64,000 bases of DNA from Triticum aestivum (GCF_018294505.1 NC_057802.1:556883948-556947947), one strand, 5' to 3'. Numbered from the stretch's first letter, positions 46,929-59,432 are shown. Translations and numbers: made by a program. The notes: generated from the sequence alone by a model not told the origin.

Positions 46929-48430
46929 AGACCTCGCTTGTCCTCAAGCGAAAGCCGAAATCGAAAAATATGTCCACATGTTTAGAGATAGAGGTGTCGA
47001 TAAAATAAAATACGGAGATGAGGGCATCATGATCATTCTTAGAACAGCAATATATATATATATATATATATAATCATATGATTTCTTATGCTAAAGTAAC
47101 AATTCAATCACAATTTCAAGTATGAATCATAAACTTCATTGAGAACTAACAAACTATAATCTCAGTCATTGAGGCAATTGCAATTTGTCATAACATCAGA
47201 AAGAGTCAATAAGAGCTTTTCAGCAAGTCCACATACTCAACCATCATTTAGTCTTTCACAGTTTCTAACACTAATGCGATATTTATGGTTATGAAGTTTT
47301 AATCGGACACAGAGAAAGATAGGGGCTTATAGTTTTGCCTCCCAACCTTTTACCTCAAGGGTAATGTCAACAATAATAGTTCATGAAAACTCACATCCAA
47401 TTAGCTATATATATCAGGATCTTTCCAACACACTGTGCTTGCCAAAGGATAAAATGTAAAAAGGAAAGGTGAAGATCACCGTGACTCTTTGCATTAAGTA
47501 TAAGACAAGAATAAAACATAGACCCTTCGCAGAGGGAAGCAGAGGTTTTCATGTGCTTTTATGGTTGGATGCACAAAATCTTAATGCGAAAGAACGTCAC
47601 TTTATATTGCCACTTGTGATATGGACCTTTATTATGCAGTTCGTCCCTGTTATTTCTTCCACATCACAAGATCGTACAAAGCTTATTTTCTCCACACTAA
47701 TAAATCATACATATTTAGAGAGCAATTTTTATTGCTTGGAACGATGACAACTTATTTGAAGGATCTTACTCAATCCATAGGTAGATATGGTGGACTGTCA
47801 TGGCAAAACTAGGTTTAAGGATATTAGGAAGCACAAGTAGTATCTCTACTTGGTGCAAAGAATTTGGCTAGCATGAGAGGGAAAGGCAAGCTCAACATGT
47901 TGGATGATCCATGACAATATAATTTATCTTAGATGTAGGAAAACATAACCCATTACGTTGTCTTCCTTGTCCAACGTCAACTCTTTAGCATGTCATATTT
48001 TAATGAGTGCTCACAATCATAAAAGATGTCCAAGATAGTATATTTATATGTGAAAACCTCTCTTTCTTTATTACTTCCTATTAATTGCAACGATGACCAA
48101 AACTATGTTTGTCAACTCTCAATAACTTTTATTCTTCATACTCTTTATATGTGAAGTCATTACTCTACATAAGATCCATATGATCCATTTATTTCTTTTT
48201 ACTTCTTCTCTTTTATTTTATTCCCTCAAGATCATAGTAAGATAATCAAGCCCTTGACTCAACACTAATCTTTATTATATATAGCTCACGGACTCGATTA
48301 CATAGAAGGATCATAAAGCAAAACTCAAAACTAGATCATACTAAAACTTTATTCTACTAGATCAAGATATTACCAAAAGGATCGAACTAAGAAAAATGGT
48401 AAAGATAAAAGTGTGATGGTGATACGATAC
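46929..48430 (-). other. Non-coding 3' region of the Athila element
   Basis: This AT-rich stretch lies between the coiled-coil ORF and the polypurine tract. It contains an AT microsatellite at about 47050-47073. I see no env-like gene or membrane-protein frame of useful length here. Confidence 0.55.
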
Positions 48431-48435
48431 CGGGG

Positions 48436-48470
48436 CACTCCCCCAAGCTTGGCAGTTGCCAAGGGGAGTG
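48436..48470 (-). repeat. Second polypurine tract within a hairpin, after the Athila extra ORF
   Basis: Positions 48437-48450 repeat the 14 bases of the polypurine tract at 46915-46928 exactly. The surrounding CACTCCCC / GGGGAGTG and TTGGC / GCCAA pairs can form a stem. It lies 16 bases past the stop of the ORF at 48486-48941. Confidence 0.75.
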
Positions 48471-48485
48471 TCCGTACCCATGTGT

Positions 48486-48941
48486 TTATGTCTCCTTCTT
48501 CGGGGGTGGTGATGTGATATTCTTGGCGATGATGCCCGTCAGGATACGATTCTCTTCCTCGAGCTTATTGACTTGCTGCTTGAGGTCCATTATTTCCTTA
48601 CGGAGCTTGCCTGTGACTGCTAAAGCTCCTTTCACCCAAGGATGTTGCATAGCTGCGGGAGAACAAGTAACACTCCTTTTCATATTTTCATAAGAAAGAA
48701 ATCTAACATTGGAAGGGATGACCGAGTTTGGAATAGCTGAGCTCTGTAGTTCCCCCATCGTGAATCCAGCTCGGAAACGAGAAGTAACTTCTTCATCCTC
48801 CTCCATGGCATCTATCCTTTTCAAGTCAGCCTCCATCTCTTCCTCAGTTGATGGCCCAAAGTGGTCAGCATTGCTGTTTGCTCTTGGCCCCGGTGTCGGA
48901 TGAGACACCCGACTCTCCCCGACTGACTCTTGAGAAGACAT
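48486..48941 (-). CDS. Athila extra ORF downstream of pol: acidic, coiled-coil protein of unknown function
   Basis: This is an intact 151-residue frame on the element's sense strand, 356 bp past the end of integrase, in the place where some Athila elements have an env-like gene. The N-terminal third is Ser/Pro-rich, followed by an acidic stretch (EEEMEADLKRIDAMEEDEEV) and a C-terminal amphipathic heptad region (KEIMDLKQQVNKLEEENRIL, about residues 115-140), then PPPKKET. No signal peptide or membrane segment is present, so it is not an envelope-like protein. The coiled coil suggests self-association. It has stayed open while gag and pol have decayed, which may be chance given its short length. 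Confidence 0.55.
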   Translation of the reverse strand: MSSQESVGESRVSHPTPGPRANSNADHFGPSTEEEMEADLKRIDAMEEDEEVTSRFRAGFTMGELQSSAIPNSVIPSNVRFLSYENMKRSVTCSPAAMQHPWVKGALAVTGKLRKEIMDLKQQVNKLEEENRILTGIIAKNITSPPPKKET

Positions 48942-49296
48942 CTTGCTCTAAATCTGCAGCAGAAATAGCTCGAAACAAAAACAGGAGATATTTGCGTGGT
49001 ACGGTGGTCAAAACCTTCGGGAGATTATATAATAAATTTTTACTGACCAAAAGAAGTATCATGCAAGAAAACGGAGTCCGGAGAGCACATGAGGTGCCCA
49101 CGAGGCAGGGGGGCACGCCCAGGGAGGCAGGGCGCGCCCTCCACCCTCGTGGAAGCCTCGTGTCCTTCCCGGACTGCTTCTTATTTTCCTATTTTCTTAA
49201 ATATTGCAAAACAGAGAAAAATTGCCATTAGAACTGTTTTGGAGTCGGTTTACTTACCGTACCACGTACCTATTCCTTTCCGGAGTCTGAAATGTT

Positions 49297-50751
49297 CTAG
49301 AAAGTGTCCCTTATGTATTCCTCCGGGGTTATGGTTTCAATAACATTAGTTTCAACATTTATGGGATTAACTGAGATATAATGTTTGATTCTTTGACCGT
49401 TCACCACCCTCGGATTTGTGCCTTCGAAGTTGTTGATTTTTATAGCACCGGAATGATAGACCTCCTCGATGACGCAAGGACCTTCCCATTTAGAGAGAAG
49501 TTTTCCTGCAAAAAATATTAAATGGGATTTGTATAACAATACATAGTCACCTACATTTTTGTATCCTTTTGTCATGCCATCTTTTAACCTTTTCTTTAAA
49601 CAGTTTGACATTCTCATAAGCCTGGGTTCTCCATTCATCAAGTGAGCTAATGTCAAAAAGCCTCTTCTCACCGGCAAGTTTGAAATCATAATTGAGCTCT
49701 TTAATTGCCCAATATTCCTTATGTTCTAGTTCAAGAGGTAAGTGACATGCTTTACCATAAACCATTTTATACGGAGACATACCCATAGGATTTTTGTATG
49801 CAGTTCTATAAGCCCATAATGCACCATCAAGTTTCTTGGACCAATTCTTTCTAGATCTATTAACAGTCTTTTGCAAAATTAATTTAAGCTCTCTATTACT
49901 TAATTCTACTTGACCACTAGACTGTGGATGATATGGAGATGCAATTCTATGATTAACATCATACTTAGCAAGCATTTTACGAAAAGCACCATGAATAAAA
50001 TGTGAACCACCATCAGTCATTAAGTATCTAGGGACTCCAAACCTCAGAAAAATAACTTCTTTAAGCATCTTAATAGAGGTGTTATGATCAGCACTACTAG
50101 TTGGAATAGCTTCTACCCACTTAGTAACGTTACCAACAACAACTAAAATATGAGTATACCCATTAGAGGAAGGAAACAGTCCCATATAATCGAAGCCCCA
50201 AACATCAAATGGTTCAATAACAAGTGAATAATTCATAGGCATTTCTTGACGTCTACTAATATTACAAATTCTTTGACATTCATCACAAGACAAGACTAAC
50301 TTACGGGCATCCTTGAAGAGAGTAGGCCAATAAAAACCGGATTGCAATACCTTATGTGCAGTTCTGTCTCCAGCACGGTGTCCTCCATAAGCCTCAGAGT
50401 GACACTTGCGTAGGATCTGTTCCTGTTCATGCTCAGTACACAACGTCTAATAACACCATCTACTCCTTCTTTATAGAGGTGTGGGTCATCCCAAAAGTAA
50501 TGTCTTAAATCATAGAAGAACTTTTTCTTTTGCTGGTACGTGAAACTAGGTGGTATAAACTTAGCAACAATATAATCAGCATACCATGGAGCAGTACGAG
50601 AAGCATTTATCACAACTAATTGTTCATCAGGAAAGCTATCATCAATAGGTAGTGGGTCATCAAGAACATTCTCTAACCTAGACAAGTTGTTTGCAACGGG
50701 GTTCTCAGCTCCCTTTCTATCAATAATATGCAAATCAAATTCTTGTAGCAA
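49297..50751 (-). pseudogene. pol: Athila pol, RNase H end and integrase (broken)
   Basis: The part at 50296-50751 holds the end of RNase H ([19 protein letters not shown]) and the start of integrase. The block at 49547-50443 carries the integrase zinc finger (CDECQRIC) and the catalytic triad in VWGFDYMG, LMTDGGSHF and SGQVELSNRELK, ending in the Athila signature LELEHKEYWAIKELNYDFK. The block at 49297-49689 carries the integrase C-terminus (KLLSKWEGPCVIEEVYHSGA). Frame changes near 50440 and 49610 separate the blocks. Confidence 0.85.
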
Positions 50752-50918
50752 GAGAACCCATCTAATAAGTCTAGGTTTAGCATCTTTTTTTCCATAAGGT
50801 ATTTAATAGCAGCATGATCAGTGTGAACAGTTACTTTAGAATCAACTATATAAGGTCTGAACTTATCACAAGCAAATACAACTGCTAAAAATTCTTTTTC
50901 AGTAGTAGCATAGTTTCT

Positions 50919-52262
50919 CTAGGCACTGTCTAGAGTTTTACTAGCATATTCAATAACATTTAATTTCTTATCAACTCTTTGTCCTAGAACAGCCCCTATA
51001 GCATAATCACTAGCATCACACATAATTTCAAATGGTAAATTCCAATCAGGGGGCTGAACAATAGGTGCAGAAACCAAAGCTTTCTTAAGTATTTCAAATG
51101 CTTCTACATAGTCATCATAAAAAACAAAAGGAACATCTTTTTGTAAGAGATTAGTCAGAGGCCGAGAAATTTTAGAGAAGTCCTTAATGAACCTCCTATA
51201 AAAACCGGCATGACCAAGGAAGCTTCTTATACCTTTAATGTCCTTAGGACATGACATCTTTTCAATAGCATCAACTTTAGCCTTATCAACTTCAATACCT
51301 CTTTCAGAAATTTTATGCCCCAAGACAATACCTTCATTAACCATAAAGTGGCACTTCTCCAAATTCAAGACAAGATTAGTTTCTTCACATCTCTGCAAAA
51401 CTCGATCAAGGTTGCTTAAGCAATCATCAAAAGAAGTTCCGTAAACGGAGAAATCATCCATGAAAACCTCAACAATCTTTTCACAAAAGTCAGAGAATAT
51501 AGCAGTCATACATCTTTGAAAATTAGCAGGCGCATTGCATAAACCAAAAGGCATACGTCTATAAGCAAAGGTACCGAAAGGGCAAGTAAAAGTTGTCTTT
51601 TCTTGATCCTCTTTTGACACAGGTATTTGAGAGAAACCAGAATAACCATCTAGAAAGCAAAAATGTGTATGTTTGGATAATCTTTCTAGCATTTGATCTA
51701 TAAAAGGTAAAGGGTAATGATCCTTTTTAGTGGCTTTATTTAATTTGCGAAAATCAATTACCATTCTATAACCTGTAACAATTCTTTGTGGGATCAGTTC
51801 ATCTTTATCATTAGGAACTACAGTGATACCTCCCTTCTTAGGGACACAATGGACATGACTTACCCAGTGACTATCAGCAACATGATAAATTATACATGCC
51901 TCCAGAAGCTTTAGTATTTCTTTTCTTACCACTTCTTTCACCTTAGGATTTAACCGTCGTTGGTAATCAACAACCGGTTTCGCGTCTTTCTCCAATTTTA
52001 TTTTGTGTTGGCATAGAGTGGGACTAATGCCCTTAAGATCATCAAGAGTATATCCAATAGCAGCACGGTGCTTCTTGAGGGTTTTCAATAATTTCTTTTC
52101 TTCATGCTCTGAAAGGTTAGCACTAATAATAACAGGATATATCTCTTTCTCATCAATATAAGCATATTTAAGAGTATCGGGCAAAGGTTTAAGCTCAAAC
52201 ACGGGATCATCCTTGGGTGGAGGAGGATCCCCTAGGATTTCAACATGCAAGTTGTGTTTCAA
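50919..52262 (-). pseudogene. pol: Athila pol, reverse transcriptase and start of RNase H
   Basis: The 447-residue open block carries the reverse transcriptase: MVIDFRKLNKATKKDHYPLP, FCFLDGYSGFSQIPV, YRRMPFGLCNAPANFQRCM and the active-site box VFMDDFSVYG. It passes into RNase H (FEIMCDASDYAIGAVLGQ) and stops at 50919 just after YASKTLDSA, where the family normally reads on, so the stop is premature. RNase H resumes towards 50751 in another frame. The frame upstream of 52262 is also broken before the solo LTR at 52428. Confidence 0.88.
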
Positions 52263-52427
52263 AATAGGTCCCTATTTAAAGAATACTTCATCTATTTCCC
52301 TTCTTTCATTCATAAACATATCATTTTCATGGTCTAGCAAATATTGTTCTAAAGGATCAGTAGGAGGCACGGCAATAGAAGCAAGACCAATAATTTCATC
52401 TTTACTAGGCGATTCTTTATCATGGGG

Positions 52428-54150
52428 TGTTGGAAATATGCCCTAGAGGCAATAATAAAATGGTTATTATTATATTTCCTTGTTCATGATAATTGTCTAT
52501 TGTTCATGCTATAATTGTGTTATCCGGAAATCGCAATACATGTGTGAACACATAGACCATAACGTGTTCCTAGTGAGCCTCTAGTTGACTAGCTCGTTGA
52601 TCAATAGATGGTTACGGTTTCCTGACCATGGACATTGGATGTCATTGATAATGGGATCACATCATTAGGAGAATGATGTGATGGACAAGACCCAATCCTA
52701 AGCATAGCACTAGATCGTGTAGTTCGTTTGCTAAAGCTTTTCTAATGTCAAGTATCATTTCCTTAGACCATGAGATCGTGCACCTCCCGGATGCCGTAGG
52801 AATGCTTTGGGTGTACCAAACGTCACAACGTGACTGGGTGGCTATAAAGGGGCACTACAGGTATCTCCGAAAGTGTCTATTGGGTTGGCACAGATCGAGA
52901 CTGGGATTTGTCACTCCGTATGACGGAGAGGTATCTCTGGACCCACTCGGTAATGCATCATCATAATGAGCTCAATGTGACCAAGTAGTTGGTCACGGGA
53001 TCATGCATTACGGAACGAGTAAAGTGACTTGCCGGTAACGAGATTGAACGAGGTATTGGGATACCGACGATCGAATCTCGGGCAAGTAACGTACCGATTG
53101 ACAAAGGGAATTGTACACGGGATTGCTTGAATCCTCGACATCGTGGTTCATCTGATGAGATCATCGTGGAACATGTGGGAGCCAACATGGGTATCCAGAT
53201 CCCGCTGTTGGTTATTGGCTAGAGAGCGGTCTCGGTCATGTCTGCATGATTCCCGAACCCGTAGGGTCTACACACTTAAGGTTCGATGATGCTAGGGTTA
53301 TAAGGAAGGTTTGTATGTGATTACCGAATGTTGTTCGGAGTCCCGGATGAGATCCCGGACGTCACGAGGAGTTCCGGATTGGTTCGGAGGTGAAGATTTA
53401 TATATGCGAAGTCATCATACGGTCACCGGAAATATTCGGGGGTATACCGGTATTGTACCGGGACCACCAGAGGGGTTCCGGGGGTCCACCGGGAGGGTCC
53501 ACCTGCCCCGGAGGGCCTTATGGGCTGTAGTCGGAAGGGAACCAGCCCCTAAGTGGGCTGGGCGCCATCCCCCCTTGGGCCCATGCGCCTAGGGTTGGGG
53601 GGAACCCTAAAGGGGGGCGCCCCCCTTGCTTGGGGGGCAAGCCCCCTCCCCCTTGGCCGCCGCCCCCTCTAGATCTCATCTAGAGGGGCCGACCCCCTTC
53701 CCCCTTCTCCCTATAAATAGAGGGGTAGAGGGAGGGCTGCAGCACCACATCCAAGGCGCAGCCCCTCCCCTCCCCAACACCTCTCCTCCTCCACGTGAGC
53801 TTGGCGAAGCCCTGCCGGAGAACTGCCACTCCACCACCACCACGCCGTCGTGCTGCTGTTGGAGCCTTCTTCCTCAACCTCTCCCTCCTCCTTGCTGGAT
53901 CAAGGCGCGGGAGACGTCACCGGGGTGCACGTGTGTTGAACGCAGAGGCACCGTTGTTCGGTGCTTGGATCGGATTCTGCCGTGATCTGAATCGCTACGT
54001 GTATGACTCCTCCAACCGCGTTCTTGCAACGCTTCCGCATCGCGATCTTCAAAGGTATGCAGATGCACTACCCTCTCGTTGCTAGTAAACTCCATAGATT
54101 GATCTTGGTGATGCGTAGAATTTTTTTAATTTCTGCAACGATCCCCAACA
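52428..54150 (+). mobile_element. Solo LTR of an Angela/BARE/WIS-type Copia element
   Basis: It starts TGTTGGAAATATGCCCTAGA and ends ATCCCCAACA, flanked by the duplication TGGGG (52423-52427 and 54151-54155). The length is 1723 bp, as expected for an Angela-type LTR. A TATA box (CCCTATAAATAGAGG, about 53708-53722) marks the promoter. It splits the Athila pol between protease and reverse transcriptase. Reading frames inside it are not genes. Confidence 0.95.
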
Positions 54151-54527
54151 TGGGGTTGTCTACGAAACTTAGCAAAATTAAACTCATGAGAGATATCCCC
54201 TAAACCAACAGAAACAATATCCTTATTGCAGTCTATCTTAGCATTAACAGTATTCAAGAAGGGTCTACCAAATATAATGGGACAAAAGTCATCTTGTGGG
54301 GAACCGAGAACAAGAAAATCAGCAGGATATTTAACTTTCCCACACAAGACTTCAACATCTCTAACAATCCCAACTGGTGAAATAGTGCCTCTATTGGCAA
54401 GTTTAATTGTAACATCAATTTCTTGTAACTCAGCATGTGCAATATCATGCATAATTTCTTTGTATAAGGAATAAGGTATTGCACTTACACTAGCACCCAT
54501 ATCACATAAGCCATGATAGCAATGATC
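54151..54527 (-). pseudogene. pol: Athila pol, protease part
   Basis: The aspartic protease is recognisable from the motif DMGASVSAIPYSLY (about 54466-54507) and ILxGRPFL-type FGRPFLNTVNAKID (about 54235-54275). The frame is open from about 54507 to the solo LTR at 54150 and is ended there by the insertion; the last residues of that frame are LTR-derived. Reverse transcriptase resumes on the other side. Confidence 0.8.
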
Positions 54528-55690
54528 TCATATTTTAACAGAAATAACAGGCATGACTACAACAGGTCTATGTTTATTTTTAGTATCAGGTCTAGCAATT
54601 CTAGCAGCTTCATTACAGAAGTAAATAACATGCCTATCAATATTATCTGCCAAGAGATCTTTAACCATAGCAACACTAGGTTCAACTTTAATTTGCTCAG
54701 AGGGAGTAGGTGTTCTAGTATTACTCTTACGAACCACAGTTGAATCTTTAGCATGATCCTTTATTCTAACAGGGAAAGGTGGTTTCTCAATATAAGCAGC
54801 GGGAACAATAGGATCATTATAAGTGACAATCTTTTCTTCAACTTTAATAGGTGCAACTACTTTTACTTCAATGGGAGGATTATATTTAAACCACTTCTCC
54901 TTAGGGAGATCAACATGAGTAGCAAAGGATTCATAGAAAGAAGCTACTATCTCAGAGTCTAGTCCATATTTAGTGCTAAATTCACGGAAAACATCGGTAT
55001 CCATAAAAGATTTAACACAATCAAACTTAGGTGTTATACCTGACTCCTTACCTTTGTCAAGGTCCCAATCTTCATAGTTGCATTTAATTCTTTCCAATAA
55101 ATCCCATTTGAATTCAATAGTCTTCATCATAAAAGATCCTGTACAAGAAGTATCGAGCATGGAGCGATTACTGAGAGAAAGCCGAGCATAAATTTTTTGA
55201 ATAATCATTTCTTTTGAGAGCTCATGATTGGGGCATGAATATAACATTGACTTCAGCCTCCCCCAAGCTTGAGCGATGCTTTCTCCTTCGTGAGGCCAAA
55301 AATTATATATATAATTACGATCACGATGAACAAGATGCATAGGGTAAAACTTCTGATGAAATTCCAATTTCAATCGGTTGTAGTTCCATGATCCCATATC
55401 ATCACATAGCCTAAACCATGTCAATGCCTCTCCCTTCAAAGATAAATGGAATACCTTCTTCTCGGGCATACCTGCAAGCTTAAATAATCCACGAACTTCA
55501 TCCACATAGATTAGGTGCAAATTGGAATGCAATGTTCCATCTCAGGATTAGCTAGCAGTTTCTCTATCATACCCGAAGGAATTTCAAAGTAAACATTTTC
55601 AGTAGGTTCAGTAGGTTGAGGAGGAACTCTTTGCTCTACTGGTCGGGGTGAAGATACCCCGAACAAGCCCCTCAAAGGATTATGTTCCAT
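54528..55690 (-). pseudogene. gag: Athila gag (one frameshift)
   Basis: The start is placed at ATG 55690-55688 (MEHNPLRGLFGVSSPRPVEQ). A frameshift near 55535 separates the N-terminus (about 50 residues) from a 334-residue block ending at 54528. The core motif FHLSLKGEALTWFRLCDD followed by YNRLKLEFHQKFYP is the Ty3/gypsy retrotransposon gag domain in its Athila form. The C-terminal half is Pro/Lys/Val-rich. The protein would form the particle shell. Confidence 0.85.
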
Positions 55691-55768
55691 AGTAACAAGT
55701 GACAGTAAATTTCAGCACACTATATAAATTTTTCCTTACCAAATTCCACCTACCAAAGGCGCTTCACT

Positions 55769-55785
55769 CCCCGGCAACGGCGCCA
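55769..55785 (-). other. Primer-binding site of the Athila element (tRNA-Asp type)
   Basis: Minus-strand TGGCGCCGTTGCCGGGG lies 11 bases inside the 5' LTR end. This is the primer-binding sequence commonly given as complementary to plant tRNA-Asp. Confidence 0.8.
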
Positions 55786-55796
55786 GAAAAGAGTCT

Positions 55797-57239
55797 TGAT
55801 GACCACAAGTGTAGGGGATCTATCGTAGCCTTTTCGATAAGTAAGAGTGTCGAACCCAACGAGGAGCAGAAGGAAATGATAAGCAGTTTTCAGTAAGGTA
55901 TTCTCTGCAAGCACTGAAATTATCGGTAACAGATAGTTTTGTGATAAGGTAATTTGTAATGAGTAGCAAGTAATAAAAGTAAATAAGGTGCAGCAAGATG
56001 GCCCAATCCTTTTTGTAGCAAAGGACAAGCCTGGACAAACTCTTATATAAAGTAAAGCGCTCCCGAGGACACATGGGAATTATCGTCAAGCTAGTTTTCA
56101 TCACGTTCATATGATTCGCGTTCGGTACTTTGATAATTTGATATGTGGGTGGACCGATGCTTGGGTACTGTCCTTCCTTGGACAAGCATCCCACTTATGA
56201 TTAACCCCTATTGCAAGCATCCGCAACTACAACAGAAGTATTAAGGTAAACCTAACCATAACATGAAACATATGGATCCAAATCAGCCCCTTACGAAGCA
56301 ATGCATAAACTAGGGTTTAAGCTTCTGTCACTCTAGCAACCCATCATCTACTTATTACTTCCCAATGCCTTCCTCTAGGCCCAAACAATGGTGAAGTGTC
56401 ATGTAGTCGACGTTCACATGACACCACTAGAGGAGAGACAACATACATCTCATCAAAATATCGAACGAATACCAAATTCACATGACTACTTATAGCAAGA
56501 CTTCTCCCATGTCCTATATGATCTTCCACCAAGTAAACCAACTAGCATCAACTACAAGGAGTAATCAACACTACTAGCAACCCACAGGTACCAATCTGAG
56601 GTTTTGGGACAAAGATTGGATACAAGAGATGAACTAGGGTTTGAGATGAGACGGTGCTGGTGAAGATGTTGATGGAGATTGACCCCCTCCCGATGAGAGG
56701 ATCATTGGTGAATGACGATGGTGATGATTTCCCCCTCCCGGAGAGAAGTTTCCCCGGCAGAACAGCTCCGCCGGAGCCCTAGATTGGTTCCGCCAAGGTT
56801 CCGCCTCGTGGCGGCAGAGTTTCGTCCCGTAAGGTTGCTTATGATTTTTTCCTCGATGAAAAGACTCCATATAGCCAAAGAGGGCATCAGAGGGCTGCCA
56901 GGGGGCCCACGAGGCAGGGGGCGCGCCTAGGGGGGTAGGGTGCGCTCCCACCCTCGTGGACGGTGGGTGGCCCCCCTCTGGTACTTCTTTCGCCCAATAT
57001 TTTTTATATATTCTGAAACGTGCTCTCGTGAAGTTTCAGGACTTTTGGAGTTGTGCAGATTAGGTCTCTAATATTTGCTCCTCTTTCAGCCCAGAATTCC
57101 AGCTGCCGGCATTCCCCCTCTTCATGTAAGCCCTGTAAAATAAGAGAGAATAGGCATAAGTATTGTGACATAATGTGTAATAACAGCCCATAATGCAATA
57201 AATATTGATATAAAAGCATGATGCAAAATGGACGTATCA
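55797..57239 (-). mobile_element. 5' LTR of the Athila element (1443 bp)
   Basis: It matches the two pieces of the interrupted LTR at 40882-46914. It lacks about 80 bp that the other copy has, at about 56514. On the minus strand it starts TGATACGTCC and ends GGTCATCA. Confidence 0.92.
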
Positions 57240-57244
57240 TAGGG

Positions 57245-58506
57245 TGAAATGTTCCATGAGAGATTCCCAAAGCAGATCTTTTGCTCTGTCGTCGACCCAA
57301 GTAAGATCTGGGCGTTCCTTTGCTGGCTTTTTTCCATTCTTGCATGGAGATCGGGAGTTGGTCCTTCACAAGAACTCCGCACTGACGAACAAACTTGTTC
57401 GCATTCTTCTTAGGCAAGATTGGTTCGCCGTTAGTTTTGATGGCATCGATGTTGTACTTTACGCTCTGCTTCAACTTTTTGCCCAGGCCTCGCACTGTCC
57501 TGCGTGTAGAAGATTTGCTCGATCCGGAGGGCTGAAAGAAGAAAGATCGATTGGTTAAAATATGTTCAAATCATTTAAAACATGTGATGATCACCAGATG
57601 CCTGCTTATATAAATATACCTCGCCGGTCTCTATTCTAATTTGAAGATCAACATTTTCTTCATCATCATAATCATAGTTCTGGACTTCATCAATTCGGTC
57701 GTCACGATCGAATATCATATCACCCTCCCCGGTATTGTTCAGATATCGGGAGCCGTCATCTTATTCATTCTGATCATCTCGCCCGCCAGGGGAGCGTATG
57801 AGCTCGAACAGGGCCTCTTCTCCTTCTCTGCCGGTATTGTCCGCCATAGCTTTTATTTAACTAATCCAGAAGAAATATAAAACAATTTAGTATTCAAATT
57901 ACAATGCATGCCTGCAATCAACATTAAGGATTCATCGTCTCGAATTTTATCGAATAATATATATAATCTCGAATACATCGTCTCGAATAATATATATAAT
58001 CTCGGATACATCATCTCGAATATTATATATCGAATACATCACTAGCTAGCTAGCTAATAAAGATCGAATACTATAGAATAATCTAGTTCATTCGCGGTTC
58101 CTGAGGTGCGGGCGGTGGACACCCAAAGAGAAGGAACCATCACAGGATCATAGCTCGGGTGAGATCCCCGAAGAACCTGCCAGGTATTGGAGAACCTGAC
58201 GTCCATAGCAGCCATGTACCGACTGACGTGCTCGTCCTCCTCCCTGACACGACGACGTACCACCTCCGGCGGGGCTGGCTCCCTCCGCACCGAAAGTGGC
58301 CCACGCGAACGCCACCAAAGGAAATCAGGGTCGACGACGGGACCCGGGGCCGGGTTCCTCACCAAGCGGCGCGCCCTTGAAGGTAGCACCTCCCAGTACC
58401 AGCCCGGTGGAGCCCAGTATCGGACATGGGTCCTCTGAAGCAGGACGTCGTCGCGAACGGGACGACGACGAGGATGCGGGCCGGGCATCGTTGACGTCGA
58501 TAACAA
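57245..58506 (-). pseudogene. CACTA 1 second gene, N-terminal part
   Basis: The minus-strand frame at 58054-58506 gives a Pro/Arg-rich N-terminus (YWAPPGWYWEVLPSRARRLV, MDVRFSNTWQVLRGSHPSYD). Further exons follow at about 57600-57850 (acidic, DADNTGREGEEALFELIRSP-like) and 57245-57535 (RGLGKKLKQSVKYNIDAIKT, DLLWESLMEHF). The last frame runs straight into the Athila boundary; the continuation FTLPNHFTDADV is found across the element at about 40880. Together they resemble the Transposase_24 (Ptta/En/Spm) family. Exon limits are approximate. Confidence 0.6.
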
Positions 58507-58846
58507 ATTCTTATGGAAAAATTCCTATATATGCAATGTCATTTTATTAGGAAATTTTGAGCAACTTTTTCCTATGAAACTTCTCCTAGTCCTTCGTCTA
58601 ACAAATATATATGGTCAACTTTTTCCTATGCAACTTTTTTATATGCAATTTTTTCTATACTAGGATATACAACATCGTATAAAATTAAAAACAGAAAAAG
58701 AAACACTAATTAAGCATCTAACACTAAAAACAGAAAAACAACTTCTATACATCCATTAAAAAATAGAAAAACAACATTATATACAAAAATTCCATACTAA
58801 TTAAACACTAATTATATCCATCTAACATGCATTCATACATATATAC
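58507..58846. other. AT-rich CACTA 1 intergenic DNA next to the assembly gap
   Basis: It contains short repeats of TTTTTCCTATG(A/C)AACTT and ACAGAAAAACAACTTCTATA type. No gene is seen. Confidence 0.5.
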
Positions 58847-59432
58847 NNNNNNNNNNNNNNNNNNNNNNNNNNNNNNNNNNNNNNNNNNNNNNNNNNNNNN
58901 NNNNNNNNNNNNNNNNNNNNNNNNNNNNNNNNNNNNNNNNNNNNNNNNNNNNNNNNNNNNNNNNNNNNNNNNNNNNNNNNNNNNNNNNNNNNNNNNNNNN
59001 NNNNNNNNNNNNNNNNNNNNNNNNNNNNNNNNNNNNNNNNNNNNNNNNNNNNNNNNNNNNNNNNNNNNNNNNNNNNNNNNNNNNNNNNNNNNNNNNNNNN
59101 NNNNNNNNNNNNNNNNNNNNNNNNNNNNNNNNNNNNNNNNNNNNNNNNNNNNNNNNNNNNNNNNNNNNNNNNNNNNNNNNNNNNNNNNNNNNNNNNNNNN
59201 NNNNNNNNNNNNNNNNNNNNNNNNNNNNNNNNNNNNNNNNNNNNNNNNNNNNNNNNNNNNNNNNNNNNNNNNNNNNNNNNNNNNNNNNNNNNNNNNNNNN
59301 NNNNNNNNNNNNNNNNNNNNNNNNNNNNNNNNNNNNNNNNNNNNNNNNNNNNNNNNNNNNNNNNNNNNNNNNNNNNNNNNNNNNNNNNNNNNNNNNNNNN
59401 NNNNNNNNNNNNNNNNNNNNNNNNNNNNNNNN
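58847..59432. other. Assembly gap (586 Ns)
   Basis: The sequence is unknown. The flanking DNA on both sides belongs to CACTA 1, but continuity across the gap cannot be proved. Any reading frame through the gap is meaningless. Confidence 1.

Larger units (their letters stand above)
40882..57239 (-). mobile_element. Athila-type Ty3/gypsy retrotransposon with two nested solo LTRs
   Basis: A five-base duplication TAGGG flanks the element at 40877-40881 and 57240-57244. The 5' LTR is 57239-55797. Inside it lie a tRNA-Asp-type primer-binding site, gag, protease, reverse transcriptase, RNase H, integrase, an extra coiled-coil ORF, a polypurine tract and the 3' LTR (46914-40882, itself interrupted). 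On the minus strand LTRs start TGATACGTCC and end GGTCATCA. The Athila lineage is called from gag (FHLSLKGEALTWFRLCDD) and integrase (LELEHKEYWAIKELNYD). Coding parts have several frameshifts and stops. It sits inside the second gene of CACTA 1. Confidence 0.9.

Noticed and set aside
53311..54085. Frames of 90-120 residues on the plus strand
   Set aside because: They are within the Angela-type solo LTR, which is non-coding.
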